Shown here: one piece after another, positions 23,580 through 35,690 of the stretch
Layout of the letters: every line of letters starts with the position of its first letter
Position numbering within the stretch: position 1 is the first letter of the stretch
Notes under the pieces: model-generated
The model's database searches: none
The model's input: only the letters and a program-made list of their open reading frames with translations
What the model was told of the DNA's origin: nothing
Assembly: GCA_021234155.1 (NCBI GenBank)
Contig: JAJEKV010000054.1
Span: 1,488,001 to 1,552,000, forward strand
Direction of reading: 5' to 3'
DNA length: 64,000 nucleotides
Source: Isoetes taiwanensis
Lineage: Eukaryota > Streptophyta > Lycopodiopsida > Isoetales > Isoetaceae
Position numbers and translations under genes: made by a program

Positions 23580-23890
23580 CACTACAAGAGAATGACAGTT
23601 AGGCGTCAGATAAATCGTCAGGCATTTTCAAAATATTATGCTTGACGATTTCTCTGACGATAAAACTGACGATAAACCACCTGACGTTTTGTCTGACGAA
23701 CCTTCGTCAGAAATTACGTCAGTTTGTTCGTCAGAAACAAACATCAGATGGTACGTCAGGTATTTCGACAGACTAAGCGTCAGAAAATGTTCGTCAGGGA
23801 TATCGTCAGGAATAGCGTCAGGGATTTCGTCAGGTATTATTCAGGCTTTACGTCACACAAAACGTCAGAAAAATCGTCAGGAAAGTCATT
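23580..23890 (+). repeat. CACTA left TIR and subterminal repeat array
   Basis: The TIR (about 44 bp from 23580) is followed by roughly 20 copies of CGTCAG or its inverse CTGACG up to about 23883, spaced 8-25 bp apart in both orientations. In En/Spm such short motifs in both ends bind TNPA (established); here the motif differs and binding is inferred. Confidence 0.9.
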
Positions 23891-24500
23891 CTAAAGACAC
23901 TAACACAATTTTATTCATAACTTTTGATTCAAAAGTCTGTTTGAGATGAAATTTGGTGTTTTAGAAAGCTGTCTCCTTGATCTATCTAATGATGCATTAC
24001 TTGACCAAGCTTGATTAAGTTTCTAAGGTGAAAACCTATAAATTTCCATCCCTAGCTAGAGTATTCTGATAAATCATCTTCCGTGTAGGTAGGGATGCTA
24101 TCTTCAAGTTTTTCCTATTAGATGTGATTAGCATTGGTCCATTGTCTCAGTGCCTCAATCATCAAGGCTCCAATGCACCATAGCTTGCAAAAATATTGCA
24201 AAAATCTCTGTGCTATGGCGATCAACTTCAGCATGTTGCGAAAATCTCTGTGCTATGGCGATCAACTTCGGTGGTTCATCTTCATTTGCATGCCCATGCA
24301 TTATGCATGTCTAGAGCCCTTGCATGTCATTCTATTATAGAGCATTAGATGTCTATTTTCAAAGAATAAATATATCTTGAGCTAAGCCATGGCGCTGGTC
24401 ATGAATAGATAGTCCGTTACCACAAAATTTGATGTAGCTATGAATCGTGAACTATCTCCATTTTGCGAATCCTGTAAATGCGGCAAGGGTTTATAGTAAA
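23891..24500. other. CACTA internal spacer with a 29-bp direct repeat
   Basis: No gene seen. AAAATCTCTGTGCTATGGCG plus nine more bases occurs twice, at 24201-24229 and 24241-24269 (40-bp period). Confidence 0.5.
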
Positions 24501-27060
24501 TATGGCACTCAGAGGAAGGAAGGAAGGAAGTTACTTTTATCGTCCACGGAGACCAATCGGTCTATGGGACCCAATACAAAAACGCAGCAAGCGGATTACT
24601 GCCCGGATTAAAAAACCCCCGCCCCGAAGGGTTTTCGAGGGAAAACCGTGGCGACAATCGGCCTGTACGACAAAAGCGTGCTAATCATATAAAATGCGAA
24701 ACATCCCAATATATACTGAGTCATGCACCACCCCGTAGTGCCTAGTCACGGACGGACCCGGGGGGGCAAAGGTGACCTCGCAGTCCAAGTACCTCCTGGA
24801 TGTATGACCCGGGGGCACGCGTCGACGGTGTGTTCATCGGCAAATGCAAGGGCACGCCCGGCCCGTACTAAGGGAGCGTGTCGGGCCCGACCGATCAACG
24901 GTGGGCAACTCGAAAGTGTGAGACTCATCCTCAATCGGCACCCGTTTGACAAAGACTGACAGAGCCTCTGTCCCGCGGGGCTCCCCAATCCACCCGCCTC
25001 GCCTCGATCGCGAAGATGGTGGGCACCCCGCGAATGGAGGCAATGAGCCCGCTTTTCGGGCATTTGGGAACGCAGGTAGAGCTGTGGGCCCCGGGCTAAC
25101 ACGGGGTTGATGTGCTCCTTGTAATGGGCCATTTTGACCTGCTCTAGAGCAATGGGATCCCGAGCTTGCCAAGGAAAACAAGCATCTAGGTACTCCCCGG
25201 TAGTCACGATCGGTCACAAGCGCCCGGACGCGATCTGTGCTCTCGCGACGCTCCATCCGGGCGAACCATCGATCTCTCTTACCCTCCAATTTGGGCCCTA
25301 AGCGGCTACGGACTCATGGCCACGATTAGTAAGCGAGGCGGGAGCCGAGCATCACCCATAGTAACCACTTTACGAAAATAGGCGATGTGTCTATCAGGGC
25401 TGCCCAGCGGCGGCAAGAATCCAGTTTCTGCAGCGAGAATCGATAGGGGATCAGGTTTCACCCCAAGTGCCCGTGCCAAAATGCCTTCGCACTGCTCCAA
25501 GTCATTCCGGTCGTCAAAGGCGGCCGGGCCCCAAACCGACCCCCGTCTGAAGGGCGGGCTCGACCGGTGCCCGCGGATGTGGCCCGATGGCCCCAATCAT
25601 ATAGCTCTTTTGGTGGCTGTTGTTACGCATTGCATAAAGCTTTCCGGCTGCTGTCACCCATAGCCGGATAGGCGCCTCCAGCGGAAGGAGGGGAACTCCA
25701 CCCCTAGGTACTTGTAGGTGGGCTGGCGCCTACGGCTGTCCCCATATGTGAGTCGCGGGAGGCATGGGGTGACGGAAGAGGATATGAGAACCACCCGGTC
25801 TTGGCGGATTGACGCAAGCATGTCTCAGTAGCGACAAAATGTGTCTAGGGCATCCGGTGAGACCGCATATCTTCTCGGGGTGTGGGCCAGCAGGCCAACA
25901 TCGTCCGCATAGATGAGCTGGCGGATGACCTGGTGCAAAAGATGTATGCCATCCCCCCCATGCTCAGTAAGCCAGGGCTCTAACTGATCAATGTAGAGGC
26001 CAAAAAGTGTCGGCGAGAGGGGGCAACCCTGCCGGACCCCGATACTACTGGTAAATGCTTGGCCCGTCGACTGCATCCTGCCAAAACAACTCTCATACAA
26101 CCTGTATATGGCATTACGCGACAGCAGCGGAGCCCCAGCTGACGCAGATCTAGCCCACAACTTTTCCCCGGGACCAGATCAAAAGCCTTTGCGAAGTCCA
26201 CAAAGCGACAATACAAGTCCAAATAGGTGATTCCGGGCCGTCTTCAATCGGTGCAAGCAGCGTAAAAGATATGGTCAATCGTTGAGTGGCGGGGGTCGAA
26301 AGCCCGCCTCTGTGTGAGGGGCTCGCACATCCGCGACATCCACGCCTCTGCTGGTCAATCGCCGCTTTCGAGAATGCCGATATGAACAGTTTGGCAAATA
26401 ATCGAATCCGACCATGATCGTCCGGTGAATTGGCGGACGGTGGGGTCGCCAGCTTTGTGAATGGGAACAACCCGGCTTGGTCCATTGTCGGGGGAAACCC
26501 TCCCGCAATGCTCGCTGAATCAGGTAGTGAGGACCTGGCACAAGCGGGCCCTGCCCACTTGAGTAACTTCGGCACGCATACCATCGAGGTCACCGCCTTC
26601 CCATTAGCTAGCCGTTGCAGGGCCCTCCTCAACATCCTCATCCACGAGAACCAATGGGGCCATCCCTGTGGGGGTATGGGCGTCGCTGCCCCCCGGGCGG
26701 GTCATAGAGCCGCCGCAAGTACCGCTTCCACGCCCCGTGTGATGTCCCCTCAGAGGGTCGGGCCGGCCTTCGAGCACTCTGGCCCAAAGGTTCGAGGATG
26801 AGTGTCCAGCGAGCGAACATCTCCCCCTGATGCTTGGCAAGGTACCGCGCCTTTGTGTCCTTCAGATGGGCGCGGTACTGTGTGGTGGCCTGCAAGCGGG
26901 TACCTGGATCCAGGATGTGACGGAGCTGCCGCTTGCGTTCTTTACAGTCCGCATCAAACCATCGGTTACGCGGGAATGTTGCTGACCCTGAGCGGCGACG
27001 CGGGGGGGGTCTGCCAAAGCACCTGTCCGCTGCATCCCGTGAGGATACACTGCCACATCA
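24501..27060 (-). mobile_element. LINE family A copy nested in the CACTA element, - strand
   Basis: A GC-richer non-LTR retrotransposon fragment. Reading right to left: RT start (LANGKAV..., about 26600), VDFAKAFDLVPG (about 26200), YRLYESCFGRMQSTG (about 26100), IGVRQGCPLSPTLFGLYIDQ (about 26040), catalytic LIYADDVGLLAHTP (about 25910), TYKYLGVEFPS (about 25710) and a C-terminal part up to about 25300. The 3' untranslated part (24520-24660) is shared with the + strand copy at 22630-22760 and ends in a (GGAA)n run at about 24513-24529. Several frameshifts and stops break the ORF, so it is dead. Its base composition differs sharply from the AT-rich CACTA around it. Confidence 0.8.
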
Positions 27061-27109
27061 ATGGCTCAGGAGTCCGTCACTTAAGCTATAATGTTCATGC
27101 TCGGGAATA

Positions 27110-28545
27110 ATCTTCGCACATGTGGTTAGATTTCCAGAATGGTCTTCACTTTTATCTTAAGCCATTTTCCTTTGGATATTAAACCATCCTTGCCCTAATG
27201 GTCATAAAGGAAATTATAAGTGCCAAGGGCCTTGGGAGCTAGGGATCAATCCCTAGTAATATATTTGTAAATTGAGAGATTATAACATTTATTTTGTATT
27301 AGTCCCATGGTGGCGGTCCCCCCAAGGTGATTTTTCCTAGCTTGCTTAGGTTTCCATCCAAGGGTAATTCTACATGTAATGTGTGTAAGGTGGAGGTATG
27401 AATCCCCTTGCACTTTGTTAATTGTAAGATAAGAAATTTTTCCTTGGTTGTTTTTTTTTTAAAAGACCCCCTTGCATATATGGTTAAGGGTACTAAAGTT
27501 AATGTTATTGAAGGCCTAGAGATCTAGGGGTCGAATCCTTGTATCGTATGTATCTTATTCCTCATGATGGATGTAAGAGTTTCCCCATGGGCGAATGGTC
27601 TACCTTGGGTTGTTTATTAGCAGGTAGGGGGGGCGCTCAATAAATGTATCTTATTCCTCAAGAGTTTCCCCATGGGCGAATTGTCTACCTTGGGTTGTTT
27701 ATTAGCAGGTAGGGGGAGCGCTTAATTATTGTATCTTTTTGTATTTAGTATCTTCATTCCCATGGTGGAGGTATGAATCCCCCCAAGGGTTTATTGCTAT
27801 GTTATGTACATAGCCTTCTTGGTTACGTTATGGTGTCGAGGAGAGTGCCCAAAGATTATTTGGTCACGTTTGTGTGCCGAGGGGAGTGCCCAAAGGTTAT
27901 TTGGTCAAGGGTTTGATCCCTTACATTGTGCATGGTGGCGGTACGAGTCCTCCGTGTGTGTGGTATTACTTAGCTATGTTTGCTTATATTTTTATAGCAT
28001 GGTGCCCAACCTTCTTGTTGTAGTACATGGCTAAGGGGTATACCCCAAGGCTAGATGGTCAAGGGTTTAAACCCTGGGCATGTATTGCATACTTGGTAGA
28101 GGTACGAGTCCTCCCATACTTGCTTGTGGGTTCTTTTATGATTCTTTTTTCCACTTTGAATGTCCTAGAGACATGGAGTTTGCCATGTGTGTACAATGTG
28201 ATGGGGCAAGCATTAGTTAATTGGTTTAATATTTGAAGGATTATCAAAGTCTTTACATCTACCAAATTAAGCAACCAACTATAATTAGTAAATGCTTTTG
28301 ATATACACAAGAACCATCATAATCGAATGCTAAGGTAGTAATTTTGAAACTCTTGATTATCTTACATATCCAATTTAGCAAAGTTCAAGCTCTTAAGATA
28401 AAAAGGCACAAAACTTTAATGGAAAGATAGGAAATCACACACTATTTTAATTAAAGGAAAACCATTATATATGGGGAATAGATTAGTATTTCAGATCATC
28501 AAAATGATGAGGTCATAGTTGAACTTAATATAAGATAAAAGTTTG
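27110..28545. repeat. Degenerate repeat block with tRNA-B-box-like motifs
   Basis: No gene. Repeated motifs of two kinds alternate: a B-box-like GGGTTTRAWCCC (AGGGATCAATCCCT near 27240, AGGGGTCGAATCC near 27526, AAGGGTTTGATCCC near 27907, AAGGGTTTAAACCC near 28063) and GGTGGAGGTATGAATCCCC variants (near 27394, 27763, 27933, 28096). There is also a direct duplication of about 90 bp (27548-27643 and 27644-27733) and a GTGCCCAAAGRTTATTTGGTCA repeat at about 27846-27907. It looks like decayed tandem units of a tRNA-derived (SINE-like) repeat; that origin is inference. The rest up to 28545 shows nothing. Confidence 0.45.
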
Positions 28546-28549
28546 TTTC

Positions 28550-31500
28550 TTATTCACCAGACATTAAACCCTCGTCCACAAAATCATGATCAATGTCCTC
28601 CCATTCATCATCATCTAGTTGTAAGAGTAGTCTTCGTCGTCTATTTGGAGTTTGGAGCTCAATATCTTCCTCCTCCTCAATATAATCTTCAACAAAATTC
28701 ATCGACGATCTTACTTCTTGATTGTTTGTTCCCTCTTCAACTTCCTCCTCGATGTCATCTTCATCGATATGCATCGAGACTCTCAATCCTTGATTGCTCG
28801 TTCCCTCTTGAGCTTCGTATTCTTCTATGTTTATTGGCTCCACAAACTCCATCATTTGCTCATGTTCTACCTCTTCTTCTTGCTCCTCTTGCCCTTCTTC
28901 CTCGACATTTGTGTTGCAAATATATCTACGTGACATTGGTTCCGTGGGAATTACAATCCACCACGCATTATTTTGAGGGTTGACATGAAAGAAAACTTGT
29001 TGAACCTGATGTGGATACACATATGGCTCACTTCTGTCGACTAAGACATGCGTGGAGTCAACTTCAAAAAATCCAGAAGGATGTGGTCGCATTGTTTGGT
29101 TTCGTCCACGATATAAAGGTTTGAACCACTTGGCCTTTAATACGGTTTGTCGAAATGATCGAAAATCCACATCAATGATATCGGTAATGATCCCGACATA
29201 TTCAAGTTCTCCATCAATAGGATTATCATCTCTAGTACTTGCTTGACTCTTTTGATTAAATGAGGCTATGATTCCAGAATCAAAAGTAATGCGAGCCTTG
29301 TCAATGTCATCAATTCGAAAGTGTGCACCATATGCCCACATTGAATTATGAAACCTAGCCTGCACATTGGTTACATATATAAGTGATGTGAGATGGTTAG
29401 CAAACGCAAAATACATATTGACAACAATAAATAGAAACTTGCCGATTTTTCAGAACCAAATGCAATGTTGAGGTCATCCTCTTGAATTTTTTCTCCATTT
29501 TCTTCAGCTTCTCTAAGCTTTTGTGACAACCACCAATGGGGTGGAGAATCAGGTAGAGGCATTAGTTCGCGAGGGTATTGTATGGCTCTTCTATGATGTC
29601 CTCGACGGTTTCTTGCAGCATATGCTTTCCTATTGCTATCTCTTTGTGCCTTCTCAATTTTATACAACTCCACCCACCTCTTAAGGCTATCTGTATTGTT
29701 CACAACAAACTTGTTGATACCTTCAAACATTTCATCACTTAACCTCCTTTGTTTACCTAGACCCTGCAAGACTTCACCTTCTAACCAATCATGAGCCTCT
29801 TTCTTCCAAATCTTTGGTGCATTTGGATCTATTGACGTGGTGGCGTCTGTCAAGAAGAATAATGTCTCCTCAATAAGATGTCCTTCTGCCATACATCCCT
29901 CAGGCCTTGCCATCTGGCGCACAAAGCCTTTTAATACTTTCATATATCTCTCTAAAAAGAACATCCATCTTGAAGGGTTTGGACCCACGAGCAATATTTC
30001 TTGCGGCAAATGCACCAACAAATGTACCTAAGAATAACATTTGTTACGTATGATTGGTACATGAAATTTATTTAAATAGTTACATCATACCTGAAGATCA
30101 AATATACTGGTGGGAAACAGATCTTCTAATTGGCATAATATCTCCGCAATCTCTATTTCCATAGCTGGGATATCAGCAGCTACAATTTGCTTAGAAGAGA
30201 CCCACCTAGAGAAGCTTGCGAGTCTATAGATGACCTTCCGAATGCGTGGTGTGAGGCAATTCTCCAAGGCACATGGGAGAATATGCTGTTATAATAAGGA
30301 AAAGAATTAGGTGTCATTGTCATATAGATTTACAAGTTTCAAGATATTGTAAGCAATTTATTGGTGGACTTCATCTATTTAGTCCATTGGTCATGCTTCT
30401 TTAGTTATTACACTTATATGTACCTGTAGAAACTTGTGCCAATCATGCGACTTTAAGCCTGTGAGATCCCCATCTTTTGTGAATGCCCTCCTAAGGGAGG
30501 ATCCATAGCCAGTCGGAGTGCGCAAACTTTTAATGGCTTCTTTTACTTGTTTGAGTTCATCCCTCTTTAATACCCAAGGACCTCGAAGAAAGCGAGGAGC
30601 TCTACCCTCTTCTTCAATTGGCCACAACTCCTTTTTGATGCCTTTATCTTTTAGATCATTCCTAGCTTTTAGAGTTTCCCAATCTCTCGTAAGATGTCGC
30701 CAAAGTGAGTGGCTCACATTTTTGAAAATATGCATAGGATCTAAGAGATGTGCAATCTTTAGCTCAGACCAATATTCCAATGTGTAAAATATAGATAGCA
30801 TCTTCATGCCAGGCGGATGTTTACCCTTTTCTGGGTCATGATCATTCCATGTATTCAACCAATCACGTGGAGTTCTTCTAATTGGAACATCTGATAAATC
30901 ACCACAACGAAGCTCATGACCTAGGGGTAGATACTTTTGATGCCCAATGTATATCATCTTTGACAAGTGTGATGATTTATAAGATGTTAAGTTTTGGCCG
31001 CAAGATGGACACCCACATGATCCGCTAGTTTGCAATCCTGCAAAAAAAAGTAAATGCCCAATTGAACCTTGTAGTGGATAACTTGCACAAACAAATATGG
31101 TGAGCATAAGCATCGTACCCGATGCAACTTTAAATCCAGGATAGTCATGAATTGTGAAGCATAGTATTCCATGGAATGTAAAATTGTGTGGTTGCCTTGA
31201 AATGTCGTACATGTGTATGCCTTTCCATAAAATATCCAATTCCTCCACAAGTGGTTCTAAGTATACATTCATATCCTTGACTTGGTATTTGCCTAAGAAG
31301 CAAAATTGCATTAAATTAGAAAGCAACAAACCTACATAAAAATACATTTGAAGGCTATGTAAAGGTATGTACCTGGAACTATAAGTGTGAGCATTAAATG
31401 GCCTACCTTAGTTGCCATCCAAGGTGGTATGTTATAGTTTATAACAACAATGGGCCAGACACTATGAGTAGATGACATCGTTCCAAATGGACATATTCCA

Positions 31501-32303
31501 TCCATGCCCAAAGCAAGACGAGCATTCCTTGGTTCATCCTTAAAATGTGGCCATTTGTCTTCTATATGTTTCAAAGCCTCACCATCGGTTGGGTACCTCA
31601 AAATTCCATCATTGCTTCGGTGTTTTGCATGGAAGTCCATGAATGATGCTAGGGAGGGACATTTGAACATGACTTGTAATCGGGGAATGATTGGCATGTG
31701 CCGCAAAACTTTCTTTGGCACTTTGGACTTTGTTTTTTCATCATATCGTGATTCATTGCACTTAGGACATCTAGTCATGTCACTATATTCATTGCGGAAT
31801 AATATGCAATCATTTAAACACGCATGAATACAATTGTATTCTAAACCTAGTTCTTGCAAAAGTTGCTTGACATCCCTTCGTGATTTTGGAAGACAATGAT
31901 CACTTGGAAGTAAATACTCACCTAGCAAACTATCAAACAAGATAAAAGTGTGAGTAAGCAAGGAAGGAAAATAAAGAATAGAATTCAATAGAAACTTGTA
32001 TAATTTTAAATCTTAAATCACCCACCCAAGAAGTTCATCAACACTATTGTTACTCCAACCGGATTTGTGTTGTAAGTTGAGGACGAGAATGCATGCAGCG
32101 AGACGTGATATTCTTGCATTTGGATATAGTGGTTTTCTACTCTCTCTCTCAAGAAGTGTGACCGGCCTCTCTTCTTCATTATTGACGTTTACATCACTAG
32201 TGGATGGGAAGTAATTTTGAATGGCTTCCATCAAACCACTCTCCGCGTGGAAATCACCTTGAGTAGATAAAACATCATCATCACTTGACTGCAAAGAACA
32301 CAT
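28550..32303 (-). CDS. CACTA transposase, TNP2-DUF4218-DUF4216 (multi-exon)
   Basis: The main CACTA transposase, which cuts and joins element ends in the nucleus. Exons lie on the - strand. 32303-32020: MCSLQSSDDD start, then LYPNARISRLAACILVLNLQ and WSNNSVDELL. 31988-31380: TNP2 core with HACLNDCILFRNEYSDMTRC, CPKCNESRY, MPIIPRLQVMFKCPSLASF, LALGMDGICPFGTMSSTHSV. 31290-30430: VYLEPLVEELDILWKGIHMY, CFTIHDYPGF, GCPSCGQ, YIGHQKYLP, HLLDPMHIFKNV. 30240-29870: DUF4218 with ILCQLEDLFPTSIFDLQ and ERYMKVLKGFVRQMARPEG. 29350-28900: DUF4216 with VLKAKWFKPLYRGR. The tail is very acidic. Exons look open without stops, with GT..AG-type borders; I did not fix every splice site. The start could instead be an upstream exon, since CAG precedes SSDDD. 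Confidence 0.85.
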
Positions 32304-32523
32304 TTGTTGGTAAATGAATTAAAATAAAATGGAAAGACAAGTTGAAGAATGGACTGGAAAGAAAGAAGATACATCCAACAATAAATGTTTATAGATTCTA
32401 ATTATTATTAGACGTAAATGTCAAACTTTAAAACCTTTAAAAGTTCAGAATTCCCAATATTATAGAAAAGGACATAAGTCTTGTAGTGATTCAACAATGA
32501 TCTTGGATCCCATTATTACATGG

Positions 32524-33879
32524 TTATCCATTTGTATGGCGTTTTCTACCATAGGGTACAACAATAGGTTCACCATTTTTTTGGCGTTGCACCCGTCTAG
32601 GGATATCTCTTTTGAAGGGATAATTCACAAATAACTCATCTCCAGGACGGAGGCTTCGTATTGCACAAACCCTCACATATGATCCAACATATCCACTCAT
32701 GTACCGTGGATCATATTCCGTAGTCTCTTCGAACTCATCATTTGTTAATTCAGGGCGGCCGTGAGAGCTGTTTATAAGTGCAGCAATATTGCCGTGAACC
32801 CTTGGTCGACCATCAATATATACCAGTGCGCCCCGTGAAGTATGTTCTCCGCGATCTCTTTGCTCACTCCAAGATGCTGCATTCAATGTCATGGCATACC
32901 TAGACATACTAGGCATAAAAGAAGTAAGTTTATGCCACATTCCCCAAGGGTACGTGGGACCGCCATATACCATCAATACAGTGGAGTGTCCAGATGGTAC
33001 ATTCACATGCTCCATTATGTACAACCCCCTTCCAGCCTGTGGAATTTTTAGAGAAGGAGCTATCATGTACTTATGGCCCCAATATATAAACTCTTTTAAC
33101 ATTGGAGGTAGTTCTCCTTCCCAGCAACCTAAGGATGCCCGAACAAATGGGGCAATAGAGGCTTTGAGATGATGAGGGAGTTGATCAACCATGTCATTTT
33201 CACTTTCACACACATGGGTAAGGTTATGCGCGTTTTTCTTAAAATGGCTCTTAACTATCATAGCCACTGTACTTCCCCTTGTGCGACCTCTCTTAACTTC
33301 TTGGGTCTCTCCTGATCTTGAACTAGAACTAGAACTTGAAGACATAGGACTACCTATTGAATTGGCATGTCCAAGATTTTTGTCAAGCATGTCCAAATAC
33401 TACAACAAGTCAAAGTCATGTAGATGTAGATTAGATATATTGCTATGAAACAATAATAAAATTGCAAAATTTGCATTCTTACCTCGTTTGCTTCTTGACG
33501 TGCTTTCAATTCAGACTCACATGGAGGTGGGGCATTTTTCATCAAACCATACTTCCTTTTGTGTTCTTGTCTCGTGGTGTACATTCTTCTATTATTGCCT
33601 TTGCATTGGTTACACCAACAATTGCCATATTGCCTTGCAAGCTGCTCCAACGGATCATTTCGAAGCCAAGATTTAGCCCTTGCTTCTGCTTGACTGAGAC
33701 GATGAAGAATCTCTATTGCTGAGAGCAAGTGAATCTCATTATATGCAATACTAAATGCAAGACAAATAAGAGAGATAGAAAGAGGTTTGAAACCTTATTG
33801 GTGGGAAGTCATCAATCGACGGCATCGAAGACTCAGCGGATGATGAATCAGAGTCACCATCAGAGTCAGTGTCACCCAT
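32524..33879 (-). CDS. SET-domain protein encoded by the CACTA element
   Basis: A - strand gene immediately upstream of the TNP2 gene. The exon 33728-33483 has a Cys motif (NCWCNQCKGN) and EHKRKYGLM, resembling the small Cys domain at the N-terminus of many CACTA transposases. A GT..AG intron (33482-33400) joins in phase to 33399-32524. That exon has a Ser-rich linker, a basic stretch (KRGRTRGST) and then SET motifs in the right order: QAGRGLYIMEHVNVPSGHST (SET-I), VHGNIAALINSSHGRPEL (the N..INHS box), and VRVCAIRSLRPGDELFVNYP (the A.R.I..GEEL..DY box with the Tyr). It ends in a normal stop (HTNG). SET domains usually methylate lysines on histones or other proteins; the substrate here is unknown. 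An acidic first exon (MGDTDSDGDSDSSS, 33879-33793) is possible, but its junction phase does not fit simply. NHSC reads NSSH, so activity is uncertain. Confidence 0.7.
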
Positions 33880-33979
33880 CACGGTTTATTTTTACAGTAG
33901 TAGCATGGACGACAGGTAAAAAGAAAAAGTAGCAAAAACCCTAAGTCATAAATCCCGTAACCAAAAAAACTATAAAAAA

Positions 33980-34065
33980 ACAGATCGTCAGAAGTAATTA
34001 TCTGACGATTGTTCGTCAGATAAAACGTCAGGCATATCTTCTATTTCTACAAGAATTTGTCGCGG
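33980..34065. promoter_or_regulatory. Internal CGTCAG cluster upstream of the SET gene
   Basis: About 100 bp upstream of the SET gene lies GATCGTCAGAAG, TTATCTGACGATTGTTCG, GTCAGATAAAACGTCAGGC, i.e. five CGTCAG/CTGACG units as in the outer subterminal arrays. It is followed by TTTCTACAAGAA, which looks like a CACTA terminus. It may be the transposase-responsive promoter or the relic of an older right end. Both readings are inference. Confidence 0.55.
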
Positions 34066-35690
34066 CGGTCTTCACCGCCGCAGCTTTGTGCTTTTTAGTT
34101 TGTTTTTTGAAAAGCTATATGGAATATGAGGTTGCAAATAAGAAAGAAAGAGTGCTTTACATTTTTTAGAAAAGATTTGCATTCTGTTGATAGCAGCTTC
34201 ATCACCAAACAACAAAATATCGTTATCAGTTAGTTGTATTGGCTTGTTTTAGTTCAATAGCTTTATGTCCTTAACGAAAACAAAGACCATTGAGAATTAA
34301 TGTGATAGAGTTCTACATTTGTCAAACGATCTTTTGAAGTTGTTAACTTTTTTAGAAGTATTCAAAACATGTAGATGGATCTAGGGATAAGTTGTTTCAT
34401 CTTGTTTTTGTTTTTTTTTTTGGAAATGACGTATAACTTATATGAAAGAAAGATTCAAAAAAGCCATAACGTTTGAAAGAGCAATTAGATGATCCTCAAA
34501 GATCGTGTTTGAAAGAGCAATTAGATGATCCTCAAAGATCGTGTTTCTGCTTCAACATAAGCTACTCGGGGGCTTCTAATGTTCCATGCTTCAACATAAG
34601 CTATGCAATTACTGGTCGCTGAAATCACAATTCCAATGGTCCTAGTATTAATGGTAGGGATATTTTATGTTGCCTGCAGTTAGACTTCCAAATCGATGGT
34701 GCTGTGAGAAAGTAAAATTGTCCCTTTTTTCCATGAATTTCATTTTAGAGGATAACAGATTGGCATTGAAAGAATCACTACTACTCCGCCTCTACTAAGA
34801 ATTGGAAGATTGACTGTTGGAAACATCCTGAAGTACCCTTAACAGGGTATATTCTTTATATTGAATTTGGCATGAGTCTGATTTTTTTCACCCTCCAGCA
34901 ATTCTTTCAAACATTCAATATTTTCAACATTTTCAACATTTAGTATTCGCTGGGGACTTGAGCATCTATTCGATGGCCTATAATGTTGAGATATATAAAT
35001 GCCGAAAACTCATATTACTTCCTTAAAGAGGGCGAATCCCAGAATCCTGTATCCATCACTTAAGCTTGAGTAGATCTCATGAACATCCATCACTCAAGCT
35101 TGATCAAAGCTTAAGAAGCAAAATCTATTGAGGATTTTCAAATTTCAAATTACAACTTATGAACATCCATCACGTACTTGGGAAAAACTTATGAAGCAAA
35201 GTTTATGAAGATCACAAACAAATTACCACCGAAGACTCTAAATCAATTACATAGAAGCATTCTGGAAAACCACATCTTAATATCATACAGAACCATGCAA
35301 TAATTTCTTAGCAAAATCTGAACAACAATATGTTGCAACTACAAACCAGCCAACCTCCAAAAAGTAAGCCAAACGCTTCAAGAAGTAGACTGAGCAAGGC
35401 AGTGAGGAAATTCTTGGGAAGTCAAATCAGAGATTTTTGTGGAGAGGGTGCCAACTTCAAAATGAGAAGAACCAGAATCAGGATCATCTGCATGGATGCC
35501 ACTAACAGGCAGCCACACGAACACACCTGTTTAATTCTGATGCTAGCGATGTCATCAACAAATTTGCCTTTCACAATCTCACAATCTTGTCACTGTTTAA
35601 TTCTGATGCTAGCGATGTCATCAACAAATTTGCCTTTCACAATCTCACAATCTTGTCATACCAAACCTCCCCATCAAGTTTAGCATAGCA
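34066..35690. other. CACTA internal spacer with short tandem repeats
   Basis: About 1.6 kb with no gene recognised. It contains a GC-rich palindrome (GCGGCGGTCTTCACCGCCGC, about 34062), a 36-bp tandem duplication at 34471-34542, and a 66-bp tandem duplication at 35527-35658. The latter overlaps the start of the exon-like block described next. Confidence 0.5.

Noticed and set aside
23600-23890. CRISPR-like array of short repeats
   Set aside because: Plant nuclear DNA; units are 6 bp in both orientations with irregular spacing next to CACTA TIRs, i.e. subterminal transposon repeats.
27230-28110. tRNA genes
   Set aside because: B-box-like motifs occur, but no cloverleaf with an anticodon arm and acceptor stem can be drawn.
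28652-28933. + strand open frames over the TNP2 gene (also 30518-30787 and 32842-33448)
   Set aside because: Antisense shadows of the TNP2 and SET exons.
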